This document shows, piece after piece, positions 47,512 through 60,330 of a stretch of DNA of 64,000 bases. The notes under the pieces are model-generated. The model was not told where the DNA came from and searched no databases. It saw only the letters and a list, made by a program, of their open reading frames with translations. Source of the stretch: Glandiceps talaboti (lineage: Eukaryota > Hemichordata > Enteropneusta > Spengelidae); contig NC_135570.1 in NCBI RefSeq assembly GCF_964340395.1, positions 15,952,322 through 16,016,321 of the forward strand, in the 5' to 3' direction. The position numbers and the translations under genes are program-made. How positions within the stretch are numbered: the stretch's first letter is position 1; every line of letters starts with the position of its first letter.

Positions 47512-48294
47512 CAGGACAAATGCCCCCATAGGAAAAATGCCCCCCAGACAAACACCCCTGGTAGGACTGTCATTGGCTACAGATAGAGATCCAAAAGCCG
47601 AATTTTGGAAGTACACTTAAAATATGGTTTTATCACTTTTATTGTATAACTGACGAATAGAATAGACAGAAGATGTTCAAAAAATGTTGAATTCGACCAA
47701 ATAGGGCATGATTTGGTTTTATCACTTTTATTGTATTATTACTAAAAGCGTCCTTATAAAGTGATTTCGGGTGGTGTACTTAATATGTTAAAAATGACTT
47801 AACACTAACAGTCATTGTTATATACACATACACATTTTATTTCGGACATTAGACTAAAATTGTGATGACAGTGACGAAAAATACAAACAACAAACTTAAG
47901 TGTGATAAACACGGGATTTGATTTTTAAATAAGGCAGTTAATAGGTATTGCTTAAGTCTAGAACTCCAGAATCTGATTGCATAAATACTAAATTTTACTA
48001 TAATATTCAAAACTGGAGGCTGTGAGCTATTCCCCTCAAAAAGTCAAGCACATGACGATTCTCGAAATCGGCAACAATTTGTGTAGAACTCTGGAATCTG
48101 ATTGCATAAATATTAAGTGATAAAAACCATATTTTTTATTTTAAATACACCGCCTGAAATCACGTCTTTCAATCACACTATAGTAGAAATGCTAAGTAAC
48201 CCTAAAAACATGCCCTTCTTGGTTGAATTGTGAGCCATAGTCCTACCGTATACATTTGTTCGGGGGCATTTGTCCTACGGGGGCATTTGTCCTG
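47512..48294. mobile_element. Foldback element with inverted CAGGACAAATGCCCCC ends
   Basis: Left CAGGACAAATGCCCCCATAG and right (reverse complement) CAGGACAAATGCCCCCGTAG match, followed on both sides by a second ATGCCCCC and GGTAGGACT. Further in, AAATATGGTTTTATCACTTT (about 47621) is inverted as TGATAAAAACCATATTTTTT (about 48118). No ORF. Both flanks carry CTGATTTTTC a few bases out, possibly a target duplication. Confidence 0.65.
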
Positions 48295-49027
48295 TTACTG
48301 ATTTTTCATCTTTTTTCTAGCATAACCTGTTTCACAAACTATGACAATAACATCAAAATATTGCTGTTACATGAATATATGATTTAATGCTTTCATAAAA
48401 CATATTTACAATACAAAACTGTACATAAAATATATATACACAACTCTTCACTGATTCTATAAATAAATACTACAAACTCATCTCTCCACTTTGTTGTTAT
48501 GGAAATCAAAATGTGTTTATTGCAACCAAAATGTGTTTATTGCTTGAGTTATGCAATATTTTGAAAGTCCATTACTGACGTAACACGTCTATCTGTTGAT
48601 CTAAAATCTTGTGGCACATTTCCCTGCTTTGTGTACATCGCCATATTGTACACAAAGCTCATCGGACATTTGTCATCAGATATGCAAAGATCACATCATA
48701 TATTCAAATTTCCCACCAGATATAATTAGCATATTCAGCAACGGAAAAGCTGCCACTTGAATTCTTAGTTGTGCATACCCTACAAGTGTTGAAATGTTTA
48801 CTAGGATAACAACGACATATTGATACTGTGAGTAAAGACTGGAAGCCAAGGCCCTGAACCACAAGTTACCATGGTTACAGTATCTGTACTCAATCTATAA
48901 ACTACATTCATAACAGCAATGAGACAGTACAGAGTTAGTACATGTATACAAAGCAACAAGGTAAGGTCACTTTATAGTCATGTACAGATTCAAGGCACTG
49001 CACTGCTAATTATAGCATCTGTATTAA

Positions 49028-49035
49028 ATCATACA

Positions 49036-49067
<32 letters not shown>

Positions 49068-49151
49068 CACACACACACATACATACATACATACATACAT
49101 ACATACATACATACATACATACATACATACACACATACATACATACATACA

Positions 49152-49185
<34 letters not shown>

Positions 49186-49505
49186 CATACATACATACAT
49201 ACATACATACATACTGTACATACATACATACATACAGACAGACAGACAGATAGACATACATACATACATACATACATACATACATACACACATACTGTAC
49301 ATACATACATACATACATACATACATACACACTAATACATACATACATACATACATACATACATACATACATACATACATACACACACACACATACATAC
49401 ATACATACACATACATACATACATACATATACATACACACATACAAAAATACACACACACACATACATACATACATACATACATACATACATACATACAT
49501 ACATA
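49028..49505. repeat. (CATA)n microsatellite with embedded duplicated blocks
   Basis: Almost pure CATA with CACA, CAGA and TACTGTACATAC islands, the last occurring twice about 80 bp apart. The long minus-strand ORFs (MYVCMYVC) are artefacts. Confidence 0.97.
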
Positions 49506-50239
49506 CAGTCTGCACTTGTCATGTCTAGTAACACCACAATAAAGCTACATTTTGATTATATTCTTACTTTGAGGACACATCAACCAACAACATTCATCTA
49601 GAGGTATTTACTAAGAGTTTACTGAAGTCAACAAGTTACTTTGTATTCATTGTAAAGTTACAATATCTTCACTATATGTTAGGTTTTATCAAATTGAAAT
49701 TTCTACTCTTTGAGTCAAAAAAAACTTTTAGAGGTAAATCCCAAGTTTTTGCTGAAGTTTTCTTCATATCATCAGGGTAAAAAACCTGACGATGCTAAAG
49801 AAGTCAGTGAGAATTTTCATTTGGTACTATGCACCCAGAGTCTATGAACATTCTTCTTGTATGTTATGTCACAGTCCCTCTATCATAGATAGAGAGAGAC
49901 TGTTGTTATGTTTTGTTCTTTGCCATGGTTACCCAAAGAAATCTAATTCTTGTTAGTATTTCTTATATCAGGTCTACATAAATTAAAATATTAAAATGTA
50001 CATAATGGTTAGCAGTGTGCAATGGCTGATCACTTAGTAACTAAATAAATAACTATATACACAGTACACAAAATAATTTGCTATGTACTTTAAAAAAACA
50101 CTGATAAAATGCTGGCATTGTGGCAGTAAAAAAATGGTAAAATAATAGATTGGCAAGATTGTTTTTTGAAAGGAGAGCTAGGCTATGCTAGAGAGTAATG
50201 GTTAACTACACACATATACTCTACCAATGACAAAGTAGA

Positions 50240-50405
50240 AATTTAAAGACCTACCATACTTCAGATTAGGGTTAAAATTTAGCTGTGAAAAACAATTGTT
50301 TGACAGCTGTAGAAAAACTTGGTCCAAAATAAAAGAGTAATCCTATGTAATCCATACTAAGATAACACTAATACGATGACCTGGGATTGAAACATGGTTT
50401 AACAA
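50240..50405 (+). repeat. Dispersed family C, copy 3
   Basis: Contains AGCTGTGAAAAACAATTGTT, TTGGTCCAAAATAAAAGAGT, AATCCTATGTAATCC and GACCTGGGATTGAAACATGG, in the family order. Confidence 0.65.
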
Positions 50406-50660
50406 ATGTGCACAACATAATTTGATAAGTTGAGAGATTTTGACAGCAAACTGTCAGTTTTGTTTATCTATTATATATAGCACTGTTTATTATTGTATCT
50501 GGATAACATCAACTGATCACAGAAAATACTCTCATAGATCTTTGGAAGCACATATCGGCCTTCATTCCCATTCATTTTATTGGGCAACTCTGAATAGAAG
50601 AGACCTCATTTTTAAGGTCACTTCTCCTACGTCTACCACAACAGTTGAATCTTTACAAAT

Positions 50661-50876
50661 GTAACTCTACATATGTTACTGTATCTACTACGAGTATATT
50701 GATGTAACTCTACCTATGTTACTGTATCTACTACGAGTATATTGACGTAACTCTACCTATGTTACTGTATCTACTACGAGTATATTGATGTAACTTTACC
50801 TATGTTACTGTATCTACTACGAGTATATTGACGTAACTCTACCTATGTTACTGTATCTACTATGAGTATATTGCAC
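50661..50876. repeat. 43-bp minisatellite, 5 copies
   Basis: Units GTAACTCTACCTATGTTACT, GTATCTACTACGAGTATATT and GAY, nearly identical; 0.3-0.5 kb beyond the DNAJC12 stop, possibly in its 3' UTR. Confidence 0.93.
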
Positions 50877-51196
50877 TATAGTCATAATAATAACACTGTA
50901 TGTACATTGTATGTATTTACAGACTAGTTATCATATCGTTATACTGAGTTACTTACAAATAACTAAGATAACATTATATTTACTCGGCTTTCTAACTGTG
51001 ACAAAATCTCTACTTTTTACATCACAACACTGCAGTCAACATACTTACAAATAAGCAACATTTTGGACAGTTTTCTGTTGTGTTTTGCAGGTTGTACTGA
51101 GCAATGTTTTTTGGCACTGGAATGATTGTGAATAGCATTCAAGTTCAAACTATTTTAGGAATCCATGGAAAATAGTACTTTATGTACTATCCTGTC

Positions 51197-54100
51197 TCAA
51201 ATTTCATAGTTCCGGAATTTACGTAGAGTTTCACTGGGAGAATCTGATGACCAGGAATCATTTCTCCATCCCCAATTAGCTGATGAACCTGAAACCAAAT
51301 TAAATTAACTTCAAATTAATGAAAGGACTTCACTTGTTTACAGTGATATGCATGTGTTGTTTACTACTATGATGACTGTGAGGGCGCCCTGTCATGTCGG
51401 ACCTTACAGACTAGTAATGATCCTAACTAGAATGATATCAGTACTTTCCAATGCTATGGTTGTCAAATAAGGGCTTGACATCAATGTATTCAGATTAAAA
51501 TTTACCCTCTTCAGGTCAAGTCAGTGGCCAAAATCATCCTGGACTCCCATAGCTTACACTATTTTATTACAATTTTTAAATTATCAAAACAAATTTGATT
51601 TCAAGCCTGAGACAAACAAAGCCAACTTCAGGTAATATCCCAAGAAATTAATTATTACTTTAGTTGCTTAGAAACAGAGTACATAGTTTGTTGACTCTCA
51701 CCTCCAGTACTGTTGCCTCTCCCATCAATCTGAGTACTACTTGATGCCCCAGCCTCTCCGTCACCGGGTACTGTCTGGGTTGTGTCTTGGATTATGTCAC
51801 TTGACTCTGAGGGATAATGTTCAAGCATTGGTTCCTTTCTAGGTTTTGTTGCCCAGTGCATGGACTGTAAATGAAAACATTGTAATGTGAAAAACTAACA
51901 TGTGATGTTTAGCACACAGTGTGGACTAAAAGATAAAATGACATTTCAAATTGTTATTCATCACAGGAACTATTAGTCAGTAAGACAGACTGTTTTGGCC
52001 AATCCCTCTCCCTTTCTCACCACTGAGGGCAGAGTGACAAAATATACCTTACAGTTTGACAATCATTTCCTATAAGGTGTAAACAAAAAAAATGCGTGGT
52101 TCCGATTACATTCAATGTTAAAATAGTTGGGTAGGTAGATTTTTTATTTTATTGTCTTGTATATTTTTCATGGGTGAGTGTCTATTTCAGGTTTTCCATT
52201 GTTTTCCAAATGGTCTCTGTGTTGTTTATTTCTTTCTATCAGATGTACAGCCATTACAGATAGAATAGGTTTATATTGTCTTTTTAGGTTGACGTCAATT
52301 TCCGCACCCACTATTTCTTGCGAGACTTCAGGATTTTCGCAATTTCATTATTATCTTTCTCGAATACGTAAAAAAAGTTTAGGGTCGGCGTGAAAAACTA
52401 GGTGGGGTCGGATAACCTGAACCAAATAACTTTTTTATTTGGCCTAAGTATTGTTTGAAGTCTTTTGATTGTAAGATATTATTACCACTGAAGTCATTGA
52501 AGTCTGCTACAAATGTAAATTTTATACAACGTATTTATCCCAGATTTCAATGACTTCAACAATATCTGACAATTGCTCATATCTTACATTCATCACTGTT
52601 GATAAAAAAATAGAAATATGTCATTCTTGATACAAAGCAATGGATTCTAATTATACTTACAGGCAACATTTCACCTGTCCAGATTGATAGTCTTGTAGTT
52701 TATTTCAGGTTGGTGTGTTTATAAAATTGCTGTCCCTTCACACAGTTTTGGCAATGTTGTGGCTGCTGACTGTGGGTAGCTTGAATTTCAACACCTATTC
52801 TAAGCATACAGCCACAATTCAACTTGTGGCTACTGACTGTGAGTAGCTGAAAACTGACTTTGAACAAATGAATTCATCTCTTAATGTTACTCACCACATG
52901 GACATGTTTCTTAAGATGTAACCATTGTTCATATGGCACAGACAGACCACTATGACGCCAAGCATCGTATAGCTTTCTACTCTCTTCATTCACTAGTGTA
53001 TCTCGTGCTTTTTGTAGTAGATGAAACTTTCTTTCTATAGAGAGAGAGAGAGGAATACTGATACATGTATATCAATTGTGAATCTGAATTGATGTGCGAT
53101 TGAAAACCATGGAAATCATGTTAAAAATGATATTTATGGATGAGAAATGGGTACTTATGATTTTCAATAAAATACAATGTGAAAGAACATAGATGAAGAT
53201 CAAAAACTTCAAAATGTGTAAAAAGTTTGTTACTGCATGTAAGGAACTAATTTGTGAATATGCACCTGATATATGAAGTCCAAAGAACTGATGTTAAAGA
53301 AATGGATGAGGCATGGGTTGGGTGTGATATGGGTTGGGTGTGATATGGGTTGGGTGTGATATGGGTTGGGTGAGATATGGGTTGGGTGAGATATGGGTTG
53401 GGTGAAATATGGTTTGGATGTGATATAGGTTGGGTGAGATATGGGTTGGGTGAAATATGGGTTGGGTGAGATATGGTTTGGGTGAGATATGGGTTGGGTG
53501 AGATATGGGTTGGGTGGGATATGGGTTGGGTGAGATATGGGTTGGGTGTGATATGGGTTGGGTGGGATATGGGTTGGTGAGATATGGGTTGGTGAGATAT
53601 GGATTGGGTGGGATATGGGTTGGTGAGATATGGGTTGGGTGAGATATGGGTTGGATGAGATATGGGTTGGGTGGGATATGGGTTGGGTGTGACATGGGTT
53701 GGGTGAGATATGGGTTGGGTGTGATATGGGCTGGATGAGATATGGGTTGGATGAGATATGGGTTGGGTGAGATATGGGTTGGGCGAGATATGGGTTGGGC
53801 GGGATATGGGTTGGGTGGGATATGGGTTTGGTGAGATATGGGTTGGGTGAGATATGGGTTGGGTGGGATATGGGTTGGGTGAGATATGGGTTGGGTGAGA
53901 TATGGGTTGGGTGTGATATGGGTTGGGTGAGATATGGGTTGGGTGTGATATGGGCTGGATGAGATATGGGTTGGGTGGGACATGGGTTGGATGAGATATG
54001 GGTTAGATGAGATATGGGTTGGGTGGGATATGGATTGGGTGGGATATGGGTTGGTGAGATATGGGTTGGATGAGATATGGGTTGGATGAGATATGGGTTG

Positions 54101-56541
54101 GGTGAGATATGGATTGGGTTGGATATGGGTTGGTGAGATATGGGTTGAGTGAAATATGGGTTGGGTGAGATATGGTTTGGATGTGATATGAGTTGGGTGA
54201 GCTATAGGGTGGGTGAGATATGGTTTGGATGTGATATGAGTTGGGTGAGCTATAGGGTGGGTGAGATATGGGTTGGGTGAGATATGGGTTGGATGAGATA
54301 TGGGTTGATGAGACATGGGTTGGATGAGGCATGGGTTGGGTGAGATATGGGTTGGGTGAGATATGGGTTGGGTGAGATATGGGTTGGATGAGATATGGGT
54401 TGGGTGAGATATGGGTTGGGTGAGATATGGGATGGGTGAGATATGGGTTGGATAAGATATGGGTTGGGTGGGATATGGGTTTGGTGAGATATGGGTTGGG
54501 TGAGATATGGGTTGGTGAGATATGGGTTGGGTGAGATATGGGTTGGGTGAGATATGGGTTGAGTGAAATATGGGTTGGGTGAGATATGGTTTGGATGTGA
54601 TATGAGTTGGGTGAGATATAGGGTGGGTGAGATATGGGTTGGGTGAGATATGGGTTGGATGAGATATGGGTTGGATGAGACATGGGTTGGATGAGACATG
54701 GGTTGGATGAGATATGGGTTGGGTGAGATATGGGTTGGGTGAGATATGGGATGGGTGAGATATGGGTTGGATGAGATATGGGTTGGGTGAGATATGGGTT
54801 GGGTGAGATATGGGTTGGGTGAGATATGGGTTGGATGAGATATGGGTTGGGTGAGATATGGGTTGGGTGAGATATGGGATGGGTGAGATATGGGTTGGAT
54901 GAGATATGGGTTGGATGAGACATGGGTTGGGTGAGATATGGGTTGGATGAGACATGGGTTGGATGAGATGGGTTGGGTGAGACATGGGTTGGATGAGATA
55001 TGGGTTGGATGAGATATGGGTTGGGTGAGATATGGGTCGGGTGAGATATGGGTCGGGTGAGATATGGGTTGGGTGAGATATGGGTTGGATGATATATGGG
55101 TCGGGTGAGATATGGGTTGGGTGAGATATGGGTTGGATGAGATATGGGTCGGGTGAGATATGGGTTGGGTGAGATATGGGTCGGGTGAGATATGGGTTGG
55201 GTGAGATATGGGTCGGGTGAGATATGGGTTGATGAGATATGGGTTGGGTGAGATATGGGTTGGACAAAACATTAGGATACATTATAATATACCTAGTGAT
55301 AATGCTGTGCCATGATTCGCTAGAATCAGTCACGTGATAGGAAAATAGAATGACTACTTCCCTTGGGGAATAGTCCCATCAATTTTTACATAGTCACGTG
55401 ACCACCGCGCGTTCACAGCAGGTCAAAATGGCAGCTTCTGACGATGTCGTCTGCCACCGCGAGTTCACAGCATGAGGTATATTATAAAACACATATTGCC
55501 TGGCCTATATTCGGGCTATAGCACCCGTTCATTACCCCCTCGTGACTGTGAGTTACCAGAATCACATGCTATTTCCCTCGGCCGTTGGCCTCGGGAAATA
55601 GCATGTGATTCTGGTAACTCACAGTCCCTCGGGTGTAATAAACGGGTGCTATAGCCCTCATGGCCAGGCAATATGTGTTCACTATAACTTATCCTAAAGT
55701 ATTTACATCCTTACCAATTCATCCAAGTGAACATAATGATAGATATTTAATGCACTTCAACAATATAGATTTGTATGTTTGTAAAATAATTAGACAATTT
55801 TTACAGGATTCAGGAAATATATCGTCTGCAGTGTGATGTGTTTACCTGCTTCTGGACTGTCTTGGTTTTTATCTGGATGTACCTCCCGTACTCTCACCCT
55901 GTATTCAGCATTTATCTGCTCTGTCTAGAAGTAGAACACAGAAAGAACAGTAATTATAATACAACAGATTTCTCAGCTAAGTTAAAAAGTGTAATGATTG
56001 GCCTTTCCCTTTTACACTTTGTTACTGTTGAGATTAAACAATGTCGATATTCCACTTAATATCAGAACATATTTTTCCCATTTGTCTGTACAAGACGAAC
56101 ACCGTCACCTGAAATCTGCCTCGAGATCTCCTTGCCGAGAGTACTAATTACTAAATACAACAAGTGGCATTTAGGGCATAATTACCGTATCGGCGTATTT
56201 ATTAAAAGTTGCGATTAGACTGCATAGAACATAGCATCATTGACCACCGCCACCCACATCCACGAATCCCCACCAGATAACCCTGTTCCGCTCCCGTCAC
56301 ACCGTGACAAAGTTACTGACGAGACCAACTTGAGCCTTGAGGGGATTCCCTCTGCAGCAAACTGGCACATAGTTCGTGATTTCAAACACTGGTTCATGGT
56401 GGCTGAAAACGATGTATCCGTCACACGCTATCATTGATAGCGAGTGAAAATAACATTACATACCGCTGACAACTCATCACAACCTAATATCTTGTAAAAG
56501 TCTTCTTCATCGGATGGCTTATAGTCGAACACACCTTCCAT
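51197..56541 (-). CDS. DNAJC12: DnaJ homolog subfamily C member 12 (J-domain co-chaperone), 5 exons
   Basis: This is an Hsp70 co-chaperone; the vertebrate protein binds HSC70 and assists aromatic amino acid hydroxylases. Exons on the minus strand are 56541-56464, 55924-55846, 53034-52895, 51864-51702 and 51288-51197 (TGA at 51199-51197), summing to 552 nt or 183 residues; the human protein has 198. The N-terminus MEGVFDYKPSDEEDFYKILGCDELSA matches the family. The J-domain covers about residues 13-80, with the HPD tripeptide at 42-44 (REVHPDKN) and KLYDAWRHSGLSVPYEQW after helix IV. A polar acidic linker rich in S, T and D spans about 120-165. The C-terminus ends LRKFRNYEI, the diagnostic conserved tail. 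Intron 2 (55845-53035) contains a 2-kb minisatellite and a perfect foldback element. The gene converges with MRPL1 across about 7.5 kb. Identity is very firm. Confidence 0.95.
52075..52446 (+). mobile_element. Dispersed family A, copy 2
   Basis: Inverted relative to 1535-1885, in DNAJC12 intron 3. It keeps the terminal GCGTGGTTCCGATTACATTC and the right end TTTATTTGGCCTAAG. The plus strand keeps an open 71-codon stretch with LYCLFRL, TISCETSGF and RKKSLGSA, closely paralleling copy 1. Confidence 0.7.
53302..55264. repeat. 16-bp G-rich minisatellite, about 120 copies (2 kb)
   Basis: The basic unit GGGTTGGGTGAGATAT has variants GGGTTGGATGAGATAT, GGGTTGGTGAGATAT (15 bp) and GTTTGGATGTGATAT. Blocks of about 60-120 bp with the same variant order recur, for example about 54140-54200 and 54565-54625. 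Because 16 is not a multiple of 3, all three minus-strand frames are open (HPTHISPNPYLTQPIS); the 679-codon ORF is therefore not evidence of a protein. It lies wholly in DNAJC12 intron 2. Confidence 0.98.
55325..55475 (+). promoter_or_regulatory. Promoter-like block inside DNAJC12 intron 2
   Basis: Two E-boxes in the context AGTCACGTGA (55328-55338 and 55391-55401) flank an imperfect palindrome CTTCCCTTGGGGAATAGT. Then CCACCGCGCGTTCACAGCA, a YY1-type AAAATGGCAGC (55425-55435) and a second CCACCGCGAGTTCACAGCA follow. The ATG in the YY1 motif opens 15 codons (MAASDDVVCHREFTA). CpG is locally enriched. It may be an alternative or antisense promoter, or a captured promoter fragment carried with the neighbouring foldback element. 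Confidence 0.35.
55490..55677. mobile_element. Foldback element (188-bp near-perfect palindrome)
   Basis: Arms CACATATTGCCTGGCC...GGGCTATAGCACCCGTT...CTGTGAGTTACCAGAATCAC and the reverse complement on the right pair almost completely around CCGTTGGCC near 55583. Only two short internal stretches fail to pair. Target duplications are not clear. It lies in DNAJC12 intron 2, immediately upstream (plus direction) of exon 2. Confidence 0.85.
55925..56463. other. DNAJC12 intron 1
   Basis: A 539-bp intron. Its second half (about 56215-56440) is richer in CpG and open on both strands for about 65-70 codons without recognisable motifs. No other feature seen. Confidence 0.6.
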
Positions 56542-56700
56542 CTTCGACGAAGACCTCAGCTACATACAGGGGAAACCGGAAATCCCAACGCACGTACGTA
56601 CGTACGAAACAGCGATGCTTGTACTACAAGCCAATCAAAGTGCGCGTTATATATTTACGAGGTCTTTACGTCATCAAAATCTGAAACCGCAGTCACTGAG
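56542..56700 (-). promoter_or_regulatory. DNAJC12 promoter region
   Basis: Immediately upstream of the DNAJC12 ATG the base composition becomes locally richer in CpG. There is an ETS-type site CCGGAA at 56576-56581 and a short CGTACG-repeat palindrome at about 56592-56606. No TATA box is evident. The role is inferred from position and motifs only. Confidence 0.4.
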
Positions 56701-56956
56701 ACAGCTAGCTTACTTTATAGAGGAGGACCATTACATAATATATGTTATATTAAAATTAGAAGAAGTGGACTCTAATTTTTCAAACTATCGTTTCATTTAC
56801 CATATTTCATGTCCACTGTTTTCATCTGTTTTGTCTGTGTATTCTGACTGAATACATCGCATCACATTTATATATTTCATTTATTACTTATTTTAAATTT
56901 CTTTCTTTCAGTTTGTCTTTCTTTTAAATCTGTTTATTTATTTATTAATCTATTCC

Positions 56957-57588
<632 letters not shown>

Positions 57589-59512
57589 GTCTATCTATTA
57601 GACCATTGGGAACTCAGGATCTCCATTAAAGCTTACAAGCATCATAGAGCCTCTGGGAAGCCACCCCCTGAAATGTTTAGTTATATTATCATACAAATAA
57701 CAATGATTGATATTCATGCCAAAAACTTAGTCTTTGTTCCAGATAAAACAACAGAAAAGATATAATAATAGTTATTGTCAAACCAAGAACTTGACAACTA
57801 ATTAATGAACTCAGTCTAATTACATGGATAGAATGTGGAAGAAAAATATGGAAAGAAATTTTTGAAAAAACGAGTATCATTTGTAAACATTAATGACATT
57901 TATCAATTTTGGAACTTTTTTGTTGTACTATATACCGTAGTCTAGATGCCATATAACAACAATGACCTTGTTCTTGAGTTGCCTTGGCTACGTTATTTAT
58001 TATTTGGCCGACCCTATTTTTTTTATGTTTCTCAGTACATTTTCATGGCAAGGGGTCTGTCAGACAATTTCAAAAAAAAAAAAAAAAAAAAAATCTTCAT
58101 GTTTTTTTGCTTCTCCTTTTCCTCCTCTATATCATATGTTCTTACCATTGGATTCCTGGTAACACGCCCTTTCCAAGCTTCTCTCAGTGACACAATTGGT
58201 ATGTCCTCAGCCCCCCCCCCCCCCATTTGAATAACTTTATCATGAAAGAAATGCTTTGTTAATGAACAAGTAGAGTGTCACCATCATGACTGGTAGATGA
58301 AATCAACACTTACTTATTCTTGCCACAGAGGGTGCTTTTATGCAAAATGATAAGGATGGGTGAAAATAAAAATATTTTTTTATTTTGAGCTGGATATTTG
58401 GGTTAGTTGGGTAATAAGAAACAGAAAATAATTTTCGGTTCACACTTTTTGAAACTTAATCCCTGTACTGTGTTTGAGATAATGTATTGCTGGCTATAGC
58501 GCACGTTCAATTTGCAAAGTCTGTTCTTTTTTCTCAATTTTTTTCCTCGCTAGGATGATTTTTAAGTGATCATTAACTAAGTTTTTCAATGGAAATGAAA
58601 TTTTGCAAAAAGGTGGTTCTTTCACACATCATGCAACACATTGTGGTCACCCAAGATTTCACTTACAGATTTGAAACTGTTGTCTTGAAAGCTTTAAAAG
58701 CTACATTGGTACACACAAAGATGTTCTGAGTCAAGCAGCCTTGTCTGTACATGCTGCGACCACCTGTGGAATGTTTTTACCAAGAACACCTAGTGATCTA
58801 CTTTGTGTGTTTGTTTTCTTACACTTTGGTATTTTGCTGATAAAAAGACAATATTTCAATAACCTTGTTGTTTTGCAATATTTGCTCTTGTAAAGTATAA
58901 ATTTAGAAAGAGATAACCAAAACTTGGCGATTATGATGTAAATTTATCTCATTTGCTAATAAAATAAAACCTCAAACTAGATTAGGTGAACTGAGACATT
59001 TACATGTACAAGACAACCCGCGCTCATTCACATGTCGATCGTCATTCATCAAACTTCACATTTTTACCGAAACATTACTTTGACATCAGAACAATAGATT
59101 TTTTCGGGGGACACGTAGTCAGTTCGGATGACCGATCAATTCAGATATTCGACATTTGGATAATTGATGTTTTACTGTAATTCAATTGACACTTTAAAAC
59201 AAACCTCAAGACTCATATTTTCATGCAAGTCTATGACTAATAATTTCATTTTGAAATGAGTTGTCTACTTTTTTTCATCAGTTGTTTATATTTGTATCAG
59301 TGTCTTTTTTTGGCATAAATTGGATCCGTTTGATTTTTTTGGTCCCCCTTTATAGTATATTAACACCTCTGAACAATTTTAATTGGTATTTTGATGATTT
59401 ATAAATTATTTTATTAAAAGATTACTGATTTTTTTTTTATTCTAGACATTCTAGTCATGTGTATAATCCTACAATAAACTGTTTACTGGTGATAAATAAT
59501 TAGATGTCATCC

Positions 59513-59650
59513 CAATATTTTCTCTGTTCAACCAAGGAAAATACAAATCACCTAAGGGGGTCTTTGTAACTATGAGTTGATAGACAAGTAGTGACAATCC
59601 TACAGGTCATGACTATTTTTCCGGCTGGAGGAAGAAAAGTATTTATATCT
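59513..59650 (+). mobile_element. Dispersed family B, copy 3
   Basis: Ends CAATATTTTCTCTGTTCAAC and TTTCCGGCTGGAGGAAGAAA, middle TGATAGACAAGTAGTGACAA; same orientation as 19349-19474. Confidence 0.65.
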
Positions 59651-59999
59651 TGGTATAATACTGACAAACTTGTCAACTTAAATTTGTTTAAACTATCACC
59701 ATGGACTTCTTGTATATGAAATTAATAATTCATGGATATCAGTCTGATAAATTATGATATTATAAATACTTTTTGTATTTCATCTTACAAGCACCATTTC
59801 CTATGAATGCATTTTACATGTATTCAAATGTTCTTTTCAAATTTGTCTTTGACCCATTTTCTCATGCATTAAAAAAACAAACTTCTGAGACACCATCCGT
59901 CATCATAAACATTTTTAATTTAATATTTGAATTAACAGAACAGAATTAACATATTGAATAGTGAATACAATAGAAAGTTGCACATCACAGTGTAATAAT

Positions 60000-60116
60000 A
60001 CATATTTATATGTGTGGTTCTATATATGTAAGTGACACAGCACTGTATGTCACTAGTACATATTTATATGTGTGGTTCTATATATGTAAGTGACACAGCA
60101 CTGTATGGCACTAGTA
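60000..60116. repeat. 59-bp tandem duplication
   Basis: Two almost identical copies of a block containing TATGTGTGGTTCTATATATG and GACACAGCACTGTATG. Confidence 0.93.
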
Positions 60117-60124
60117 GCAATTTC

Positions 60125-60330
60125 AAGAACTAGTTTTAGATCGATTATGATTAAAATTTATCAGTGAAAAACAGTTGTTTCGCAGAGCTGGTTTAATACT
60201 TCAAACTCTTGGTCCATGACAAAAGAATGAATGATCCAATGTAATGATCTTTGCAGTTCTGTCGATAAAATAGTACTTAATATGCAAGAACCTGGGATTG
60301 ATTCATGGGCCTTTAAGGAGAATGTCAGAT
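60125..60330 (+). repeat. Dispersed family C, copy 4
   Basis: Contains TCAGTGAAAAACAGTTGTTT, CTTGGTCCATGACAAAAGAA and GAACCTGGGATTGATTCATG, in the same order as copy 3. Confidence 0.65.

Larger units (their letters stand above)
43689..51196. other. Intergenic DNA between convergent MRPL1 and DNAJC12
   Basis: It must contain both 3' UTRs, but polyadenylation sites cannot be fixed: plus-strand AATAAA occurs near 45756, 45771 and 46456, partly inside repeats. Otherwise it holds the repeats listed separately and no recognised gene. Confidence 0.6.

Noticed and set aside
49010-49537. ORFs of MYVCMYVC type
   Set aside because: Translation of a (CATA)n microsatellite.
53294-55333. 679-codon minus-strand ORF (HPTHISPNPYLTQP repeats)
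   Set aside because: Produced by the 16-bp minisatellite inside DNAJC12 intron 2. All three frames are open there, and the array has no promoter, splice context or conserved domain.
56582-56612. ACGTACGTACGT palindrome as a dedicated regulatory element
   Set aside because: A short simple repeat upstream of DNAJC12; its position is suggestive, but nothing more specific can be claimed.
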